Part shown: one piece after another, positions 1 through 8,646 of the stretch
Position numbering within the stretch: the first letter of the stretch is position 1
Layout: the number at the start of each line of letters is the position of its first letter
Source: Chitinophaga qingshengii
GTDB taxonomy: Bacteria > Bacteroidota > Bacteroidia > Chitinophagales > Chitinophagaceae
DNA length: 64,000 nt
Direction: 5' to 3'
Assembly: GCF_014529935.1 (NCBI RefSeq)
Contig: NZ_JACVFC010000006.1
Span: 186,001 to 250,000 of the forward strand
Program-made: the position numbers and the translations under genes
Notes under the pieces: generated by a model
Told to the model about the DNA's origin: nothing
What the model saw: the letters and a program-made list of their open reading frames with translations, nothing else
Database searches by the model: none

Positions 1-2093
1 TGTTGCACCGGCTTATAGGCATCTTTAAAGTTTCCTGCCACTCCGACCGGTAAAACGCTCCAGTCGTAGCTACCTTTTTTATCCATGTACTGGTAACCGG
101 TTTTGAACACCTGTGCCCACTTGCGGATGTTGAAGCGGTAGCTGACTGCCGCATCGGCCATCCAATTTGTTTCAACATACCGGTAAGAGGAACGGCTCAA
201 CGGACCGGGGTTAGCGATGAAGCCGCCAGGGATATAGTTGTAAACATCACCGTTCAACGTTGTTATAGGCGACAGGTTTGCATCGATCGCATCCTGTTCG
301 TGGTTGGTCACCTCGTTGCGGGCCATGCTCCAATCAAACTTAAAACGACCCAGGTTATGCACACCGTTTACCCTGTTCTGTAACAGGTCTATAAATTTGG
401 GTCTGTCGTATTCATTGATGGCTGGATTATCTCCGATCGCGATATCATCCCCCCAGCCCACGATGCGGAAAAACTGGTTGGCAAATACCCGGGAATAAAA
501 ATTACGGACCGTGATCTGATGGTTCTTAGCTTGCCAGCCCGCATTTAACAGTGCACCCCAACTGGTAGTGAAGTTGTATTGCCGGGCTGTTGTATGTTTA
601 ATCTCCTCAAGGGTAGTTGGGTTATACAAGTTGTTGCCCTGCTTGCTGAAAATACCGCGTTCAAAATTCATGACATCGTCAATGCCTTGCTCGTTGCGGT
701 AGCTCAGCGATCCTATGAATCCGATACGGCTGTTTTTCACATTATAGCTGCGTCCCAGGCTGAATTGGTAGTTCTGTCCGGGAGCGGCGCGATAGGTGCG
801 GGTTCCCAACCTTTCCAGGCCACCTATTCTTTTGTTTTGAGCGGCGATCATCTCCGGGGTAACTTTTTCAATCCCTGCCGGCGGCGTATGATTATAAGGA
901 TTTTGGGGATTGTAATTACCTGCTGACAGCGTTAAGATTTCTTTGGGAAAATGATCTCTACCACCGTCATCAAAACCCAGGTAGTCGTTTTTTCCACGTT
1001 GGTACCCCATGAATTCTTTGCCCGTACTACCATTGATATACCTGGTACCGATGCTGATGGTGGCAAAATTATTGTCAGCGATAGCCATGGTATTGATCTG
1101 CACCATACCTCCGCCAAAACCGAAGCCCATATCAGGTGTAGCGGTTTTGGATACGACAACGTTGTCTACCAGGTTACTGGGAACGATGTCAAATTCGAAG
1201 TCACGTACCTGTACATCGGTACTTGGCAGGGCAGCGCCATCCATCATAGCGACGTTATACCGCTCCGCGATACCGCGTACCACTACCCTTCTGTTATCCG
1301 TAGTACTGACGCCTGAAATACGTTTTAATGTTTCCCCGATATTTTTATCCGGCAACGCGGCGATCTGTTCCTGGCTGATACCATTGGAAATACCGGCTTC
1401 ATTTTTCTGACGGATATACAGAGAGGCGGTAGTTTCCTTTTTAACAGAGGATTTTACGACTACTGTCGCCAGGTTTCCTTTCTGCCTTTTCAGTGTAGCG
1501 TTTAAGGCAAAGGTTTCGTTTTCTTTCACGGTAATGCCACTTACCTCTTTAGCGCCATATCCCATAGAACTGATCAAAACCGTATACTGTCCTTCCGGCA
1601 GCGGTAAGGAGAAACGACCGGCATCATCTGTTACCGATCCCATTGCTCCGATGCGGACAGTGGCGCCGATCACCGGTTCCCCGTTTTCTTCGTCGATAAC
1701 TTTACCAATAATATGGCCTTTGTCTTTTTTTGCAGGAACGGGTTTTTCCTTTTCAAATAAAACAATTCCTCCGGCCACTTCTTTATACCCCACATTTGTT
1801 TTCTGTAGCAGATATTGCAGAATTTCAGATAAACCGGCCTGTTTAAATTCTTTGGGGGTAATAGGCCATTGTGCAAGCCTTAATTTACCGGCATCATAGG
1901 CTATATTTACCGGGCAGGCTTCTTTTACCTGCCGCATAGCGGCATCCAGTGTAACATTTGTAACCCGGACAGACAGCGTTACCGCTCCCGGCGACTGTGC
2001 TTTTAACCCGGATGCCACCAGCATCAGGCAACACAGCGTCAACATAAGCCCACGTTTGATCAGGGCCAATGTCCTTGTTTCTTTTTTTTCCAT
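1..2093 (-). CDS. TonB-dependent receptor with STN domain (3' end outside window)
   Basis: Outer-membrane active transporter, about 697 residues visible, open at the left edge. The ATG at 2091-2093 gives a signal peptide (residues 1-33), an STN domain (about 40-115), a carboxypeptidase-D-like beta domain (about 122-205), then a TonB plug (about 215-330) with the family motifs ALPDKNIGETLKRISGV and VVVRGIAERYN, followed by barrel strands. The plug wording is that of FecA-like receptors rather than of classic SusC. FecR (2193) and a FecI-type sigma factor (3237) lie immediately upstream on the same strand; in known systems the STN domain contacts FecR, so cell-surface signalling is likely. The ligand cannot be told from sequence, and a SusD partner, if any, would lie left of the window. 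Confidence 0.93.
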   Translation of the reverse strand, partial: MEKKETRTLALIKRGLMLTLCCLMLVASGLKAQSPGAVTLSVRVTNVTLDAAMRQVKEACPVNIAYDAGKLRLAQWPITPKEFKQAGLSEILQYLLQKTNVGYKEVAGGIVLFEKEKPVPAKKDKGHIIGKVIDEENGEPVIGATVRIGAMGSVTDDAGRFSLPLPEGQYTVLISSMGYGAKEVSGITVKENETFALNATLKRQKGNLATVVVKSSVKKETTASLYIRQKNEAGISNGISQEQIAALPDKNIGETLKRISGVSTTDNRRVVVRGIAERYNVAMMDGAALPSTDVQVRDFEFDIVPSNLVDNVVVSKTATPDMGFGFGGGMVQINTMAIADNNFATISIGTRYINGSTGKEFMGYQRGKNDYLGFDDGGRDHFPKEILTLSAGNYNPQNPYNHTPPAGIEKVTPEMIAAQNKRIGGLERLGTRTYRAAPGQNYQFSLGRSYNVKNSRIGFIGSLSYRNEQGIDDVMNFERGIFSKQGNNLYNPTTLEEIKHTTARQYNFTTSWGALLNAGWQAKNHQITVRNFYSRVFANQFFRIVGWGDDIAIGDNPAINEYDRPKFIDLLQNRVNGVHNLGRFKFDWSMARNEVTNHEQDAIDANLSPITTLNGDVYNYIPGGFIANPGPLSRSSYRYVETNWMADAAVSYRFNIRKWAQVFKTGYQYMDKKGSYDWSVLPVGVAGNFKDAYKPVQ

Positions 2094-2164
2094 ACCTTTA
2101 TGATTGATTTTTTACAGCAGGTAATGTTGCTTTCGTCAAAAATGGCATTACCAAAATGTTTGGC

Positions 2165-2187
2165 AAATCCCGTTACCAGCGGGATTT
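2165..2187 (-). promoter_or_regulatory. Stem-loop between fecR and receptor gene
   Basis: Eight-base perfect stem (AAATCCCG / CGGGATTT) with a 7-base loop in the 99-base gap after fecR and before the receptor ATG. There is no good T-run after it on the minus strand, so it is more likely an attenuating or mRNA-processing structure than a full terminator. Confidence 0.4.
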
Positions 2188-2192
2188 TGCTT

Positions 2193-3155
2193 TTAATACA
2201 ATGTGATTGTTTTTCCGTTTATTTTATATCGTATACCATGTACCTCCGCGAGGGTGGTCATAATGTCGCTGATGGAAGTTTTTTGTATAAAGAATTTGAC
2301 ATCATAATGCTGACCACGGATATCGGTATTGTTGGTCACCAGCGTTACACCGTATATTTCCTGTAACTCATCAGCCAGTTCGGAGAAGGTGGCCGACTCC
2401 AGCAGCAAAATACCCTGTTGCCAGGCGAGTGCCTGTTTCCAGTTAAGGCTGTCAATACGGAACTGACCATCGTTCACGTTCCATTGCAATCTTTTTCCTT
2501 TAGACAGTTCTGTTAATACCTGCAGACTGTCACTTACCTGTACCTGTCCATGTTGTACCCATACCTGAATGGAAGGACGATTACAGTATGCCTGTATGTT
2601 GAAGGAAGTCCCCAATACCTTTGTCTCCAGTTTCCCCGCCTTTACGATAAATGGGCGGGCATGGTCTTTTTGTACCTCAAAGAAGGCCTCTCCTTCCAGC
2701 AGTTCCAGGAGCCTGTTTTGTTTTCCGTACTGAGAGTTGTATTGCAGTGTAGTACCGGATTTCAGCCATACTCTGGAACTATCCGGCAATACTATTTGTT
2801 TGATTTCGCTGTAGGGCGCTGTTACCGTGACATAGGTGAGAGGCTGTCTGCTGCGCAGCCCCGGGAAAAACCAGGTAGCGCCGATCAGTAATGATGCGAT
2901 GCAGGCGGCAGCTGTTATCCAGCTGCGCATGGGCACTACCTTGCGTCCGGCATCATGATAATTTATCCTTTCCAGGATGTATAATTGTATCCCTCCCTTG
3001 ATGGCATTCTTTTTCCCTTCTTCCTCCCAAAGCCCGATGGGGCGGGTATCATCTACCGAATGATACCAGTCATCAACGAGCTTATTTTCATCTTCACCGG
3101 CCTTGCCTCCTAAATATTGTCCAAGCAGTTTTACCCGGTTGTATAGTTTCATCAT
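2193..3155 (-). CDS. FecR-family anti-sigma factor
   Basis: 320-residue inner-membrane anti-sigma regulator. The N-terminal cytoplasmic part (1-78) is followed by one membrane span (about 79-98), the periplasmic FecR domain (about 110-205, with VWLKSGTTLQYNS and GEAFFEV), and a C-terminal STN-like/DUF4974 domain. It is expected to hold the sigma factor encoded just upstream (3237-3815) and to release it on a signal from the STN domain of the receptor downstream. Tandem ATG codons lie at 3155 and 3152; either is possible. Confidence 0.94.
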   Translation of the reverse strand: MMKLYNRVKLLGQYLGGKAGEDENKLVDDWYHSVDDTRPIGLWEEEGKKNAIKGGIQLYILERINYHDAGRKVVPMRSWITAAACIASLLIGATWFFPGLRSRQPLTYVTVTAPYSEIKQIVLPDSSRVWLKSGTTLQYNSQYGKQNRLLELLEGEAFFEVQKDHARPFIVKAGKLETKVLGTSFNIQAYCNRPSIQVWVQHGQVQVSDSLQVLTELSKGKRLQWNVNDGQFRIDSLNWKQALAWQQGILLLESATFSELADELQEIYGVTLVTNNTDIRGQHYDVKFFIQKTSISDIMTTLAEVHGIRYKINGKTITLY

Positions 3156-3236
3156 ATAACAGTCCTTCTGCTATATACATACCGGTTGGGTTGTATGGTA
3201 CTATCATTTCAATGTTACCAAATTGTAAACTCCTGG

Positions 3237-3815
3237 TTACAGGATAAAAGGCAGGAAAACCGACTGGCTTTGCAGGCGTGTGCGCAGCCGTTTAAGGGCG
3301 TTATGCACCTGGTTTTTGACTGTTTGCTCGGAGATAGACAAACGTAGGGCTATTTCCCGGACGGATAGCTCTTTTTCATAACTGAGTGTAAAGACTTCCC
3401 GCATCTTTTCCGGCATGGAAGCGATTTCCAGCTGCACTTTTTCCCGGATGCGGTCAAATTCATAATGGTCCTGCTTTTTGGGGTCTGTTTCATCCGGCAG
3501 GCTGTAAACCGATAACGGCAAATCCGTGATGCCCAGTTTGGCTTCCCGGTAGATATGGCGGATAACACTATATTTTAAAGCAGTAAATAAATAGGGGCTT
3601 AACTTATCTTCCACCGCAATCTGCCGGCGGTTTTCCCAGGCATGAATAAAAATATTCTGTACGAAGTCTTTGGCTGTCGCTTCATCAGCCAGCCTGCGGT
3701 AAGCCATCGAAAACATCTCATCCCAATACCGGTCAAACAAACACGAAAACGATGCCGTATCACCCCGCTTTACCTGTTGCCATAATGCGGCATCACTTAA
3801 AGTGTTTCTATCCAT
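3237..3815 (-). CDS. ECF RNA polymerase sigma factor (FecI type)
   Basis: 192-residue ECF sigma factor. Region 2 (about 20-90) contains FDRYWDEMFSMAYRRL and ATAKDFVQNIFIHAWE; region 4 (about 130-185) ends in a helix-turn-helix, LSVREIALRLSISEQTVKNQV. The gene is 81 bases upstream of fecR on the same strand and forms the sigma / FecR / receptor module typical of Bacteroidota. A promoter-like TATCTTTG lies 19 bases before the ATG. Confidence 0.95.
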   Translation of the reverse strand: MDRNTLSDAALWQQVKRGDTASFSCLFDRYWDEMFSMAYRRLADEATAKDFVQNIFIHAWENRRQIAVEDKLSPYLFTALKYSVIRHIYREAKLGITDLPLSVYSLPDETDPKKQDHYEFDRIREKVQLEIASMPEKMREVFTLSYEKELSVREIALRLSISEQTVKNQVHNALKRLRTRLQSQSVFLPFIL

Positions 3816-3834
3816 TACAAATATCTTGCGGGCG

Positions 3835-3842
3835 CAAAGATA
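3835..3842 (-). promoter_or_regulatory. Bacteroidota -7 element of the sigma gene
   Basis: TATCTTTG on the minus strand matches TAnnTTTG exactly and sits 19 bases before the sigma-factor ATG. A TTTTGG about 15 bases further upstream may be the -33 element. Confidence 0.55.
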
Positions 3843-3845
3843 TAG

Positions 3846-3985
3846 TTACAATTTTACCAAAATGTTATTCTTTGCTGTGCTACTTCCCCATTGCTGCATC
3901 TCCATCGGCAGATTTCGAAGGCTCCGGCCTTTCTTACTGATGCTGTACTCCACGCCGGGCAAAACAAAGCCCTGAAGCAGGAAGT
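3846..3985 (-). pseudogene. Remnant of an HxlR-family regulator
   Basis: No usable start codon, but the minus frame ending in TAA at 3846-3848 reads FVLPGVEYSISKKGRSL, then RNLPMEMQQWG. This matches the HxlR C-terminal signature (VPPxVEYSLTxKGRSL followed by a WG about eleven residues later). The intact HxlR at 26388 has VPLRVEYYLTSWGESL at the same place. The N-terminal winged-helix half is missing. The remnant sits just past the stop of the alpha/beta hydrolase, so it may be an old hydrolase-HxlR pair whose regulator was deleted. Assignment rests on about 30 residues. Confidence 0.5.
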
Positions 3986-3999
3986 TAAGGTGCTTACAT

Positions 4000-4788
4000 T
4001 TAATCCAGAAAATCGGGAATCATTGCCATTAACAAATCTGTTTTCGTTGTTAACGCCGTATGCATGGTTCCTGGTAATATAGCCAATTGTGAAGCTGGCA
4101 TTGATAACTCACCGATACTACCGCCTCCTAATAGTTTATATAACTCCACGATATGTTCCAGGCGCACGATATCTGCATCCCCCGCTATGATCAATGCCGG
4201 TGCTTTAATATTGCTGATAGCATCGGCTGACCAGGCCTGCGGTTGTTTGTTGAATGTCTTTACTTTTTCAAGATGTTTAGGCCAGTCCTGTGGCCGCGGA
4301 GCGGCATTCAGATATTCGGTTTCGTAAGGAGTGCCTTTCAGGCCCTCTACAGTCAGCAGTGTTTCCAGCGCCTCCAGTTGCGGATGCCGTCCGCTGCTGT
4401 TGAAGGTTACCGAAGCCAGGATGAGCTTATTGACCAGGGCCGGTTGGCGCAGGGCTATCTGTAAAGCCACACCGGCGCCGGTACTGTAGCCCAAAATATC
4501 TGCCTTGCTGATATTCAGGACCTGTAGTAATGCGATCACATCTTCCGCAAATTGTTCAAAAGAAAGAGGGCGGTCGGGGATATCGGCAGTATGGCCGTAG
4601 CCCTGGAATTCCAGGGCAATGACCTGCCGGTTCGTTGCCAGTAGCGGAATGAGGGCACCGAAGGCTGTACTCACGCCGGAAACAGCGCCGGGCAAAATAA
4701 GCAGTGGTTTACCTGATCCGTGTACTTCGTAGTACAGTTTCAGTCCGTTAACAGTGACGTAGTTTCCCGGGGTTGTTGTAGTAATCAT
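4000..4788 (-). CDS. Alpha/beta-fold hydrolase
   Basis: 262-residue cytoplasmic hydrolase. Visible elements are the oxyanion-side HGSGKPLLILPG (about 24-35), nucleophile elbow GYSTGAG (about 99-105, Ser catalytic), acid region IIAGDADIV, and the catalytic His in GTMHTAL near the C-terminus. Substrate is unknown; esterase, lactonase or haloperoxidase-like enzymes look alike at this level. A Crp-type regulator (4856) lies upstream on the same strand, with a small palindrome between them. Confidence 0.88.
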   Translation of the reverse strand: MITTTTPGNYVTVNGLKLYYEVHGSGKPLLILPGAVSGVSTAFGALIPLLATNRQVIALEFQGYGHTADIPDRPLSFEQFAEDVIALLQVLNISKADILGYSTGAGVALQIALRQPALVNKLILASVTFNSSGRHPQLEALETLLTVEGLKGTPYETEYLNAAPRPQDWPKHLEKVKTFNKQPQAWSADAISNIKAPALIIAGDADIVRLEHIVELYKLLGGGSIGELSMPASQLAILPGTMHTALTTKTDLLMAMIPDFLD

Positions 4789-4838
4789 GACTGGTTGATT
4801 TGATTACTACAAAGCTCTGAAGTGATGGGCAAAGTATT

Positions 4839-4854
4839 CTTGGTGTATACCAAG
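4839..4854. promoter_or_regulatory. Palindrome upstream of hydrolase
   Basis: CTTGGTGTATACCAAG is nearly self-complementary (7 of 8 positions). It lies between the end of the Crp-type gene and the hydrolase start, so it could be an operator or a weak stem-loop. Confidence 0.3.
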
Positions 4855-4855
4855 G

Positions 4856-5422
4856 TTAGAGTTTTACCTGGTTGAAGAGTTTGCTGAAGTTAGTCGGGTC
4901 TATACCCAGGTAGGAAGCGATATACTTGTGGGGTACCAGTTGCAATAGTTGCGGGTTTCTCCGGCAAAATGAGCGGTAACGTTCTTCTATGGTCATAGCG
5001 CGCAGGTTGATATGAAGATCCACCATATCTGCCAGCATGCCCTCTATCAGTCTTCTGAAAAGTCTTTCTATGGATTGGGATTGATCCAGCAGTATTTGCA
5101 GCTGTTCATAACTGAGATATTCCAATTCACTGTCGGTGAGGCAGGTTAAGAAGTATTTGGAAGGCACCTGGAATGAAAAGGATTCAGCGATAGCACATAG
5201 GAAAGGCGTGTAACTGAAGTCGATGACATAGGTTTTGTCGCCGGCATCGGCGTAGGCCATTTGTACACCGCTTTTCACGAAGTAGAGGTCGCGCTGTGTT
5301 TGTCCGGGTACGACTATCATCTCGCCTTTCTTAAATGAGCGTTGCTGCAGATGATCCGTTAGCTGCCCATAGTCTGCCGGGCTGATGTCGTGAAATTGCC
5401 TGAAGTAATCGTAGCGTTCCAT
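4856..5422 (-). CDS. Crp/Fnr-family cyclic-nucleotide-binding regulator
   Basis: 188 residues: cyclic-nucleotide-binding beta-roll (about 15-110, with FKKGEMIVVPGQTQRDLYFVK) and a C-terminal helix-turn-helix (about 145-185, VPHKYIASYLGIDPTNFSKL). This short form with IASYLGIDPTNFS is very common in Bacteroidota, where many paralogs regulate a single neighbouring enzyme. The hydrolase 67 bases downstream is the obvious candidate target. Confidence 0.9.
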   Translation of the reverse strand: MERYDYFRQFHDISPADYGQLTDHLQQRSFKKGEMIVVPGQTQRDLYFVKSGVQMAYADAGDKTYVIDFSYTPFLCAIAESFSFQVPSKYFLTCLTDSELEYLSYEQLQILLDQSQSIERLFRRLIEGMLADMVDLHINLRAMTIEERYRSFCRRNPQLLQLVPHKYIASYLGIDPTNFSKLFNQVKL

Positions 5423-5466
5423 GGTGTTTATTTGATAAAACCCTCAACAACCGGCGCAGGCGTTTC

Positions 5467-5601
5467 CTAATAAATTATACCGTCCGGCATAAACCATTTC
5501 ATTCCTCCGTTCCCATCACCGGCTACTGTTTGTACCAATTTGCCTTCGCTAAGTGCCGGCACCATCTGCCGGGTTCCGGGTAATTTTGTATTCCAAACAG
5601 T
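5467..5601 (-). pseudogene. Short coding-like remnant, unknown family
   Basis: The minus frame between a TAA at 5602-5604 and a TAG at 5467-5469 gives 44 residues (TVWNTKLPGTRQMVPALSEG, continuing into AGDGNGGMKWFMPDG). The composition looks protein-like, but there is no start codon and I do not recognise the family. A short ATG frame just upstream overlaps it out of phase, as expected after a frameshift. It may be the tail of a gene lost when the neighbouring AT-rich gene arrived. Confidence 0.35.
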
Positions 5602-5731
5602 TTAAACATGACGAATATACGACACCAGGATAAAGTAACAACAGCCATGCAAAGAACAAAGTGTGAGGTTATCGGATCGGGGACTGTACCTGGCGGCTTA
5701 CTACTCAGCATAGTGATCAAATAATTTGTCA

Positions 5732-5760
5732 GCGGCTTTCAGGTATCGCCTGAAAGCCGC
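5732..5760. repeat. 29-base hairpin, copy 1 of an inverted pair
   Basis: Perfect 12-base stem (GCGGCTTTCAGG / CCTGAAAGCCGC) with loop TATCG. The exact reverse complement of all 29 bases recurs at 7359-7387, so the two copies bracket the gene at 5923-7266 as inverted repeats. Confidence 0.85.
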
Positions 5761-5851
5761 CTTACCACTGGGATATTCAGTACAACATTCTTATCAAGTA
5801 CCTAATACCAGGTGAGTTGGCGATTCTTTTGTCATCTAGAAAAAAGAGATT

Positions 5852-5868
5852 ACATTCGCCCCGAATGT
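5852..5868 (+). promoter_or_regulatory. Dyad operator candidate before MBL-fold gene
   Basis: ACATTCG - CCC - CGAATGT, a perfect 7-base dyad with a 3-base spacer, 54 bases before the ATG at 5923. It lies where a promoter would be expected and could bind a dimeric regulator. Confidence 0.4.
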
Positions 5869-5922
5869 TTTCGTACATCCCTGTATCAATCTATCTATGC
5901 CATCAAGCACCCATTATAAACA

Positions 5923-7266
5923 ATGAAGATAACGCATCTTAAATCTGCAACTGTTGCAATAGAAAGCAACGGTGTAAAGATATTGTCCGATCCCTGGTTA
6001 ACTGACGGAGAATACTATGGTTCCTGGTTTCATTATCCTAAATTTGAATTCAGGGAATCTTTTTTTTCAGATATTGATTACATCTATGTAAGTCATATAC
6101 ATCCTGATCATTTCAGTAAAGAGACTTTTCAGTTGTTGGATAAAAACATCCCGGTTTTAATACATTCCTATGACAGTAAGTTTCTCAAGCTAAATCTTGA
6201 ACGTTTAGGCTTCACCGTAATTGAACTTCCGCACAATCAACGTACATTACTCAAAAAGGATGTATATATAAATATTCTGGCTGCAGACAACTGTAACCCT
6301 GAACTATGCGGCAAATTTTTTGGGTGTAGTATTGTTGAATCTAAATATGGATCTACCCAAATTGACACCCTCTGTGTAATTGATGATGGCAAATATGCTG
6401 TTCTAAATACGAATGATTGTCCATACGATTTAGCGGTAGAAACATTGCAGATTGTAAAGGAGCAGTACAATAAAATAGATTTCATGCTTGTTGGCTATGG
6501 TGGAGCAGGGCCTTTTCCGCAATGCTTCTCCCTGTCAGAAAATGATAAACTGGCTGCCGCTGAAAGAAAAAAAGATCAATTTCTCAAACAGGGAGAAGCT
6601 TATATTTCTTACTTCCAGCCATCCTACTATATGCCCTTTGCCGGTACCTATACCTTAGGAGGTAAATTAGCACACCTAAACAAATACAAAGGTGTACCTG
6701 AACTGGAAGAAGCGCGCATATATTTTGAGCAATCCCAACTCATTGACCAGGAAAAATCCAACGCCGTCCTGCTTAACACCTATTCAAGCTTTGATTTAGC
6801 CAGTGCATCTGCATCCTCACCTTATCAGGAAACTAATCTTGAAGACAAACAGGCTTATATCAACAATATCCTTTCCCGGCGATTGTTTGCTTATGAAGGT
6901 GATGTAGTACCAACAAAAGAGCAAATTCTTTCATTAATAAAAGGGGCGTATGAACGGATGGAAAGTAAAAGGAAAGAAATTGGATTTGTATCTCCTACCG
7001 AAGTTATTATCAAAGCTCTTGAGGATGAATTAATCGTAATTTCGATGAATGGCGGGGGATATAGATTTATCGCTGATGACCGTAAATCGGAAATCGAATC
7101 CTACGTAGTATATGCTCTGGATTCCAGGTTATTTCACCGAATACTTCAGGGACCTAAATTAGCACATTGGAATAATGCTGAAATCGGCTCGCATATCAAC
7201 TTTGAAAGACAGCCGAATATTTTTGAAAGGGGCATTTATCACGTTATGTGCTTTTTCCATGCATAA
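5923..7266 (+). CDS. Metallo-beta-lactamase-fold hydrolase
   Basis: 447-residue MBL-fold enzyme. The N-terminal strand pair ends in KILSDPWLTDG, then the metal motif HIHPDHFS (HxHxDH, about residues 66-71); further metal ligands probably lie around the conserved DDGKYAVLNTNDCP. The start and layout resemble UlaG-like or CMP-sialate-hydroxylase-like MBL proteins, with about 200 extra C-terminal residues that I cannot assign. The gene is visibly richer in A+T than its neighbours, stands alone, and is bracketed by inverted copies of a 29-base hairpin. These are signs of recent acquisition. Confidence 0.85.
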   Translation: MKITHLKSATVAIESNGVKILSDPWLTDGEYYGSWFHYPKFEFRESFFSDIDYIYVSHIHPDHFSKETFQLLDKNIPVLIHSYDSKFLKLNLERLGFTVIELPHNQRTLLKKDVYINILAADNCNPELCGKFFGCSIVESKYGSTQIDTLCVIDDGKYAVLNTNDCPYDLAVETLQIVKEQYNKIDFMLVGYGGAGPFPQCFSLSENDKLAAAERKKDQFLKQGEAYISYFQPSYYMPFAGTYTLGGKLAHLNKYKGVPELEEARIYFEQSQLIDQEKSNAVLLNTYSSFDLASASASSPYQETNLEDKQAYINNILSRRLFAYEGDVVPTKEQILSLIKGAYERMESKRKEIGFVSPTEVIIKALEDELIVISMNGGGYRFIADDRKSEIESYVVYALDSRLFHRILQGPKLAHWNNAEIGSHINFERQPNIFERGIYHVMCFFHA

Positions 7267-7358
7267 GAAATTTTCCATAACTGGTACATCTATCCTGCAC
7301 GGACGGGCTTTTTAGTTCCGTTTATTTGTACCAAAAGAGATCTTCCAAAAATCAGCGA

Positions 7359-7387
7359 GCGGCTTTCAGGCGATACCTGAAAGCCGC
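7359..7387. repeat. 29-base hairpin, copy 2 (inverted relative to copy 1)
   Basis: GCGGCTTTCAGG / CCTGAAAGCCGC stem with loop CGATA, the exact reverse complement of 5732-5760. It lies 9 bases after the AHSA1 gene stop (minus) and 92 bases after the MBL-fold gene stop (plus), so it may work as a shared terminator. Confidence 0.85.
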
Positions 7388-7396
7388 TTTATATGA

Positions 7397-7846
7397 TCAG
7401 GCATCTGGTATATTGGGTTCTACCAACCGCATGAGTTTATCCAATGATTCCTGCCAACCCAGATAGCACATTTCCACGGGTATTACCGGAGGTATTCCTT
7501 CCTGCACTATTTTCACTTCTGTGCCTGCCATATTTTTCTGAAGCCAGACAGTTGTTGTCATAACACCCGGCAGGTTGGGATCATCAAATTTATCTGTATA
7601 TTTTATGAGCTCATTAGGTTTCAGCTCTACATACTCTCCACCGAATGAATGACCATTACCGGTGGTGAAATTCTGGAATGACATTTTATGGACACCTCCT
7701 ACCCTTACATCCATTTCATGAACAGTGCAAAGGAAGCCATAAGGCGGCAGCCAGGCTGCAATGGCCAGGGGTTCTGTGAAAGCGCGATATATTTTTTCCG
7801 GAGATGTTTTCAGCACTCTGTGCAAAGTAACCTGATTGTTTGCCAT
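7397..7846 (-). CDS. SRPBCC (AHSA1/START-like) domain protein
   Basis: 149 residues from the ATG at 7844-7846; a longer reading back to 7933 adds a leader that does not fit the family. AHSA1-type proteins form a hydrophobic-cavity fold; here the opening VLKTSPEKIYRAFTEPLAIA and the later SFGGEYVELKPNELIKY plus GWQESLDKLMRLVE are the usual signatures. Ligand unknown. Ends beside the 7359 hairpin. Confidence 0.88.
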   Translation of the reverse strand: MANNQVTLHRVLKTSPEKIYRAFTEPLAIAAWLPPYGFLCTVHEMDVRVGGVHKMSFQNFTTGNGHSFGGEYVELKPNELIKYTDKFDDPNLPGVMTTTVWLQKNMAGTEVKIVQEGIPPVIPVEMCYLGWQESLDKLMRLVEPNIPDA

Positions 7847-7980
7847 GATAATATTTTTTAGATGATTGTATGTTTTTTGTCTTTGACAAAGATGATGGTA
7901 AAATCCTGTTTTGAAGGGGGCTATATCCGACAATCTACGGGCATTTTACGATACGCCGGCTCAGGCATAACGCTAACGCA

Positions 7981-7988
7981 TAAATTTG
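7981..7988 (+). promoter_or_regulatory. -7 promoter element for methyltransferase at 8017
   Basis: TAAATTTG is an exact TAnnTTTG match 28 bases before the ATG at 8017. No clear TTG was seen at -33. Confidence 0.45.
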
Positions 7989-8016
7989 TAACTTCGTTGC
8001 AAATTTACATTCCTTT

Positions 8017-8646
8017 ATGATGGAACATAAAAACGGGAAGCCGGAGTTTTGGGAAACAGCCTTCTCTGAAAAGCAGGAAATGTGGGGCTTTGAGCCCGCG
8101 GCTTCTGCCCTGCTCGCAAAAGATTTTTTTGTTGGAAAAGCCGTAAAAAAAGTGCTTATACCCGGCATCGGTTATGGCAGAAATGCACAAGTGTTCCGCG
8201 ACAACGGCATGACGGTCACCGGTATCGAAATCTCTCAAACCGCCATTGATATGGCTAAAAAACATTACGGCACCGACTTAGTCATCCATCATGGTTCTGT
8301 GACAGACATGCCTTTTGATCATCAGCAGTATGACGGCATCTTTTGTTATGCACTCATTCATTTGCTGGATGAACAGGAGCGGGCTAAGTTAATCCGGGAT
8401 TGTTATCATCAGTTGGCAGACAATGGTTACATGGTATTCACCATGATATCGAAAACAGCGCCTACATATGGACAGGGAGAATTTATCAGCAAGGACCGTT
8501 ACGAAATGTTTGGCGGCGTCCGCATGTTTTTCTATGATGAAACGGCTATCCACGCGGAATTTGACGCATACGGCCTGTTCGATATCACAACGGTGACCGA
8601 AAACTATCCGTTCTACTTAATTAAATGCAAGAAGTCACCCTGCTAA
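8017..8646 (+). CDS. Class I SAM-dependent methyltransferase
   Basis: 209 residues. The opening KPEFWETAFSEKQEMWGFEP and SAM motif I VLIPGIGYGRNAQ (about 44-56), then acidic motif II end GIEIS, are the pattern of TPMT/tellurite-resistance-like small-molecule methyltransferases. The final FYLIKCKK is a typical last strand. The gene converges on the AraC regulator, overlapping it by 12 bases. ATG codons occur at 8017 and 8020. Confidence 0.87.
   Translation: MMEHKNGKPEFWETAFSEKQEMWGFEPAASALLAKDFFVGKAVKKVLIPGIGYGRNAQVFRDNGMTVTGIEISQTAIDMAKKHYGTDLVIHHGSVTDMPFDHQQYDGIFCYALIHLLDEQERAKLIRDCYHQLADNGYMVFTMISKTAPTYGQGEFISKDRYEMFGGVRMFFYDETAIHAEFDAYGLFDITTVTENYPFYLIKCKKSPC

Larger units (their letters stand above)
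5423..5922. other. 500-base interval with gene remnant, hairpin and promoter region
   Basis: No intact gene. From left to right it holds a short minus-strand coding remnant (5467-5601), a 29-base hairpin (5732-5760) repeated in inverted orientation at 7359-7387, and a dyad (5852-5868) before the metallo-beta-lactamase-fold gene. Confidence 0.6.

Noticed and set aside
5523..5720. 65-codon minus frame in the 500-base interval
   Set aside because: Overlaps the more protein-like remnant frame, has Trp/Cys-rich random-looking composition and no family match.
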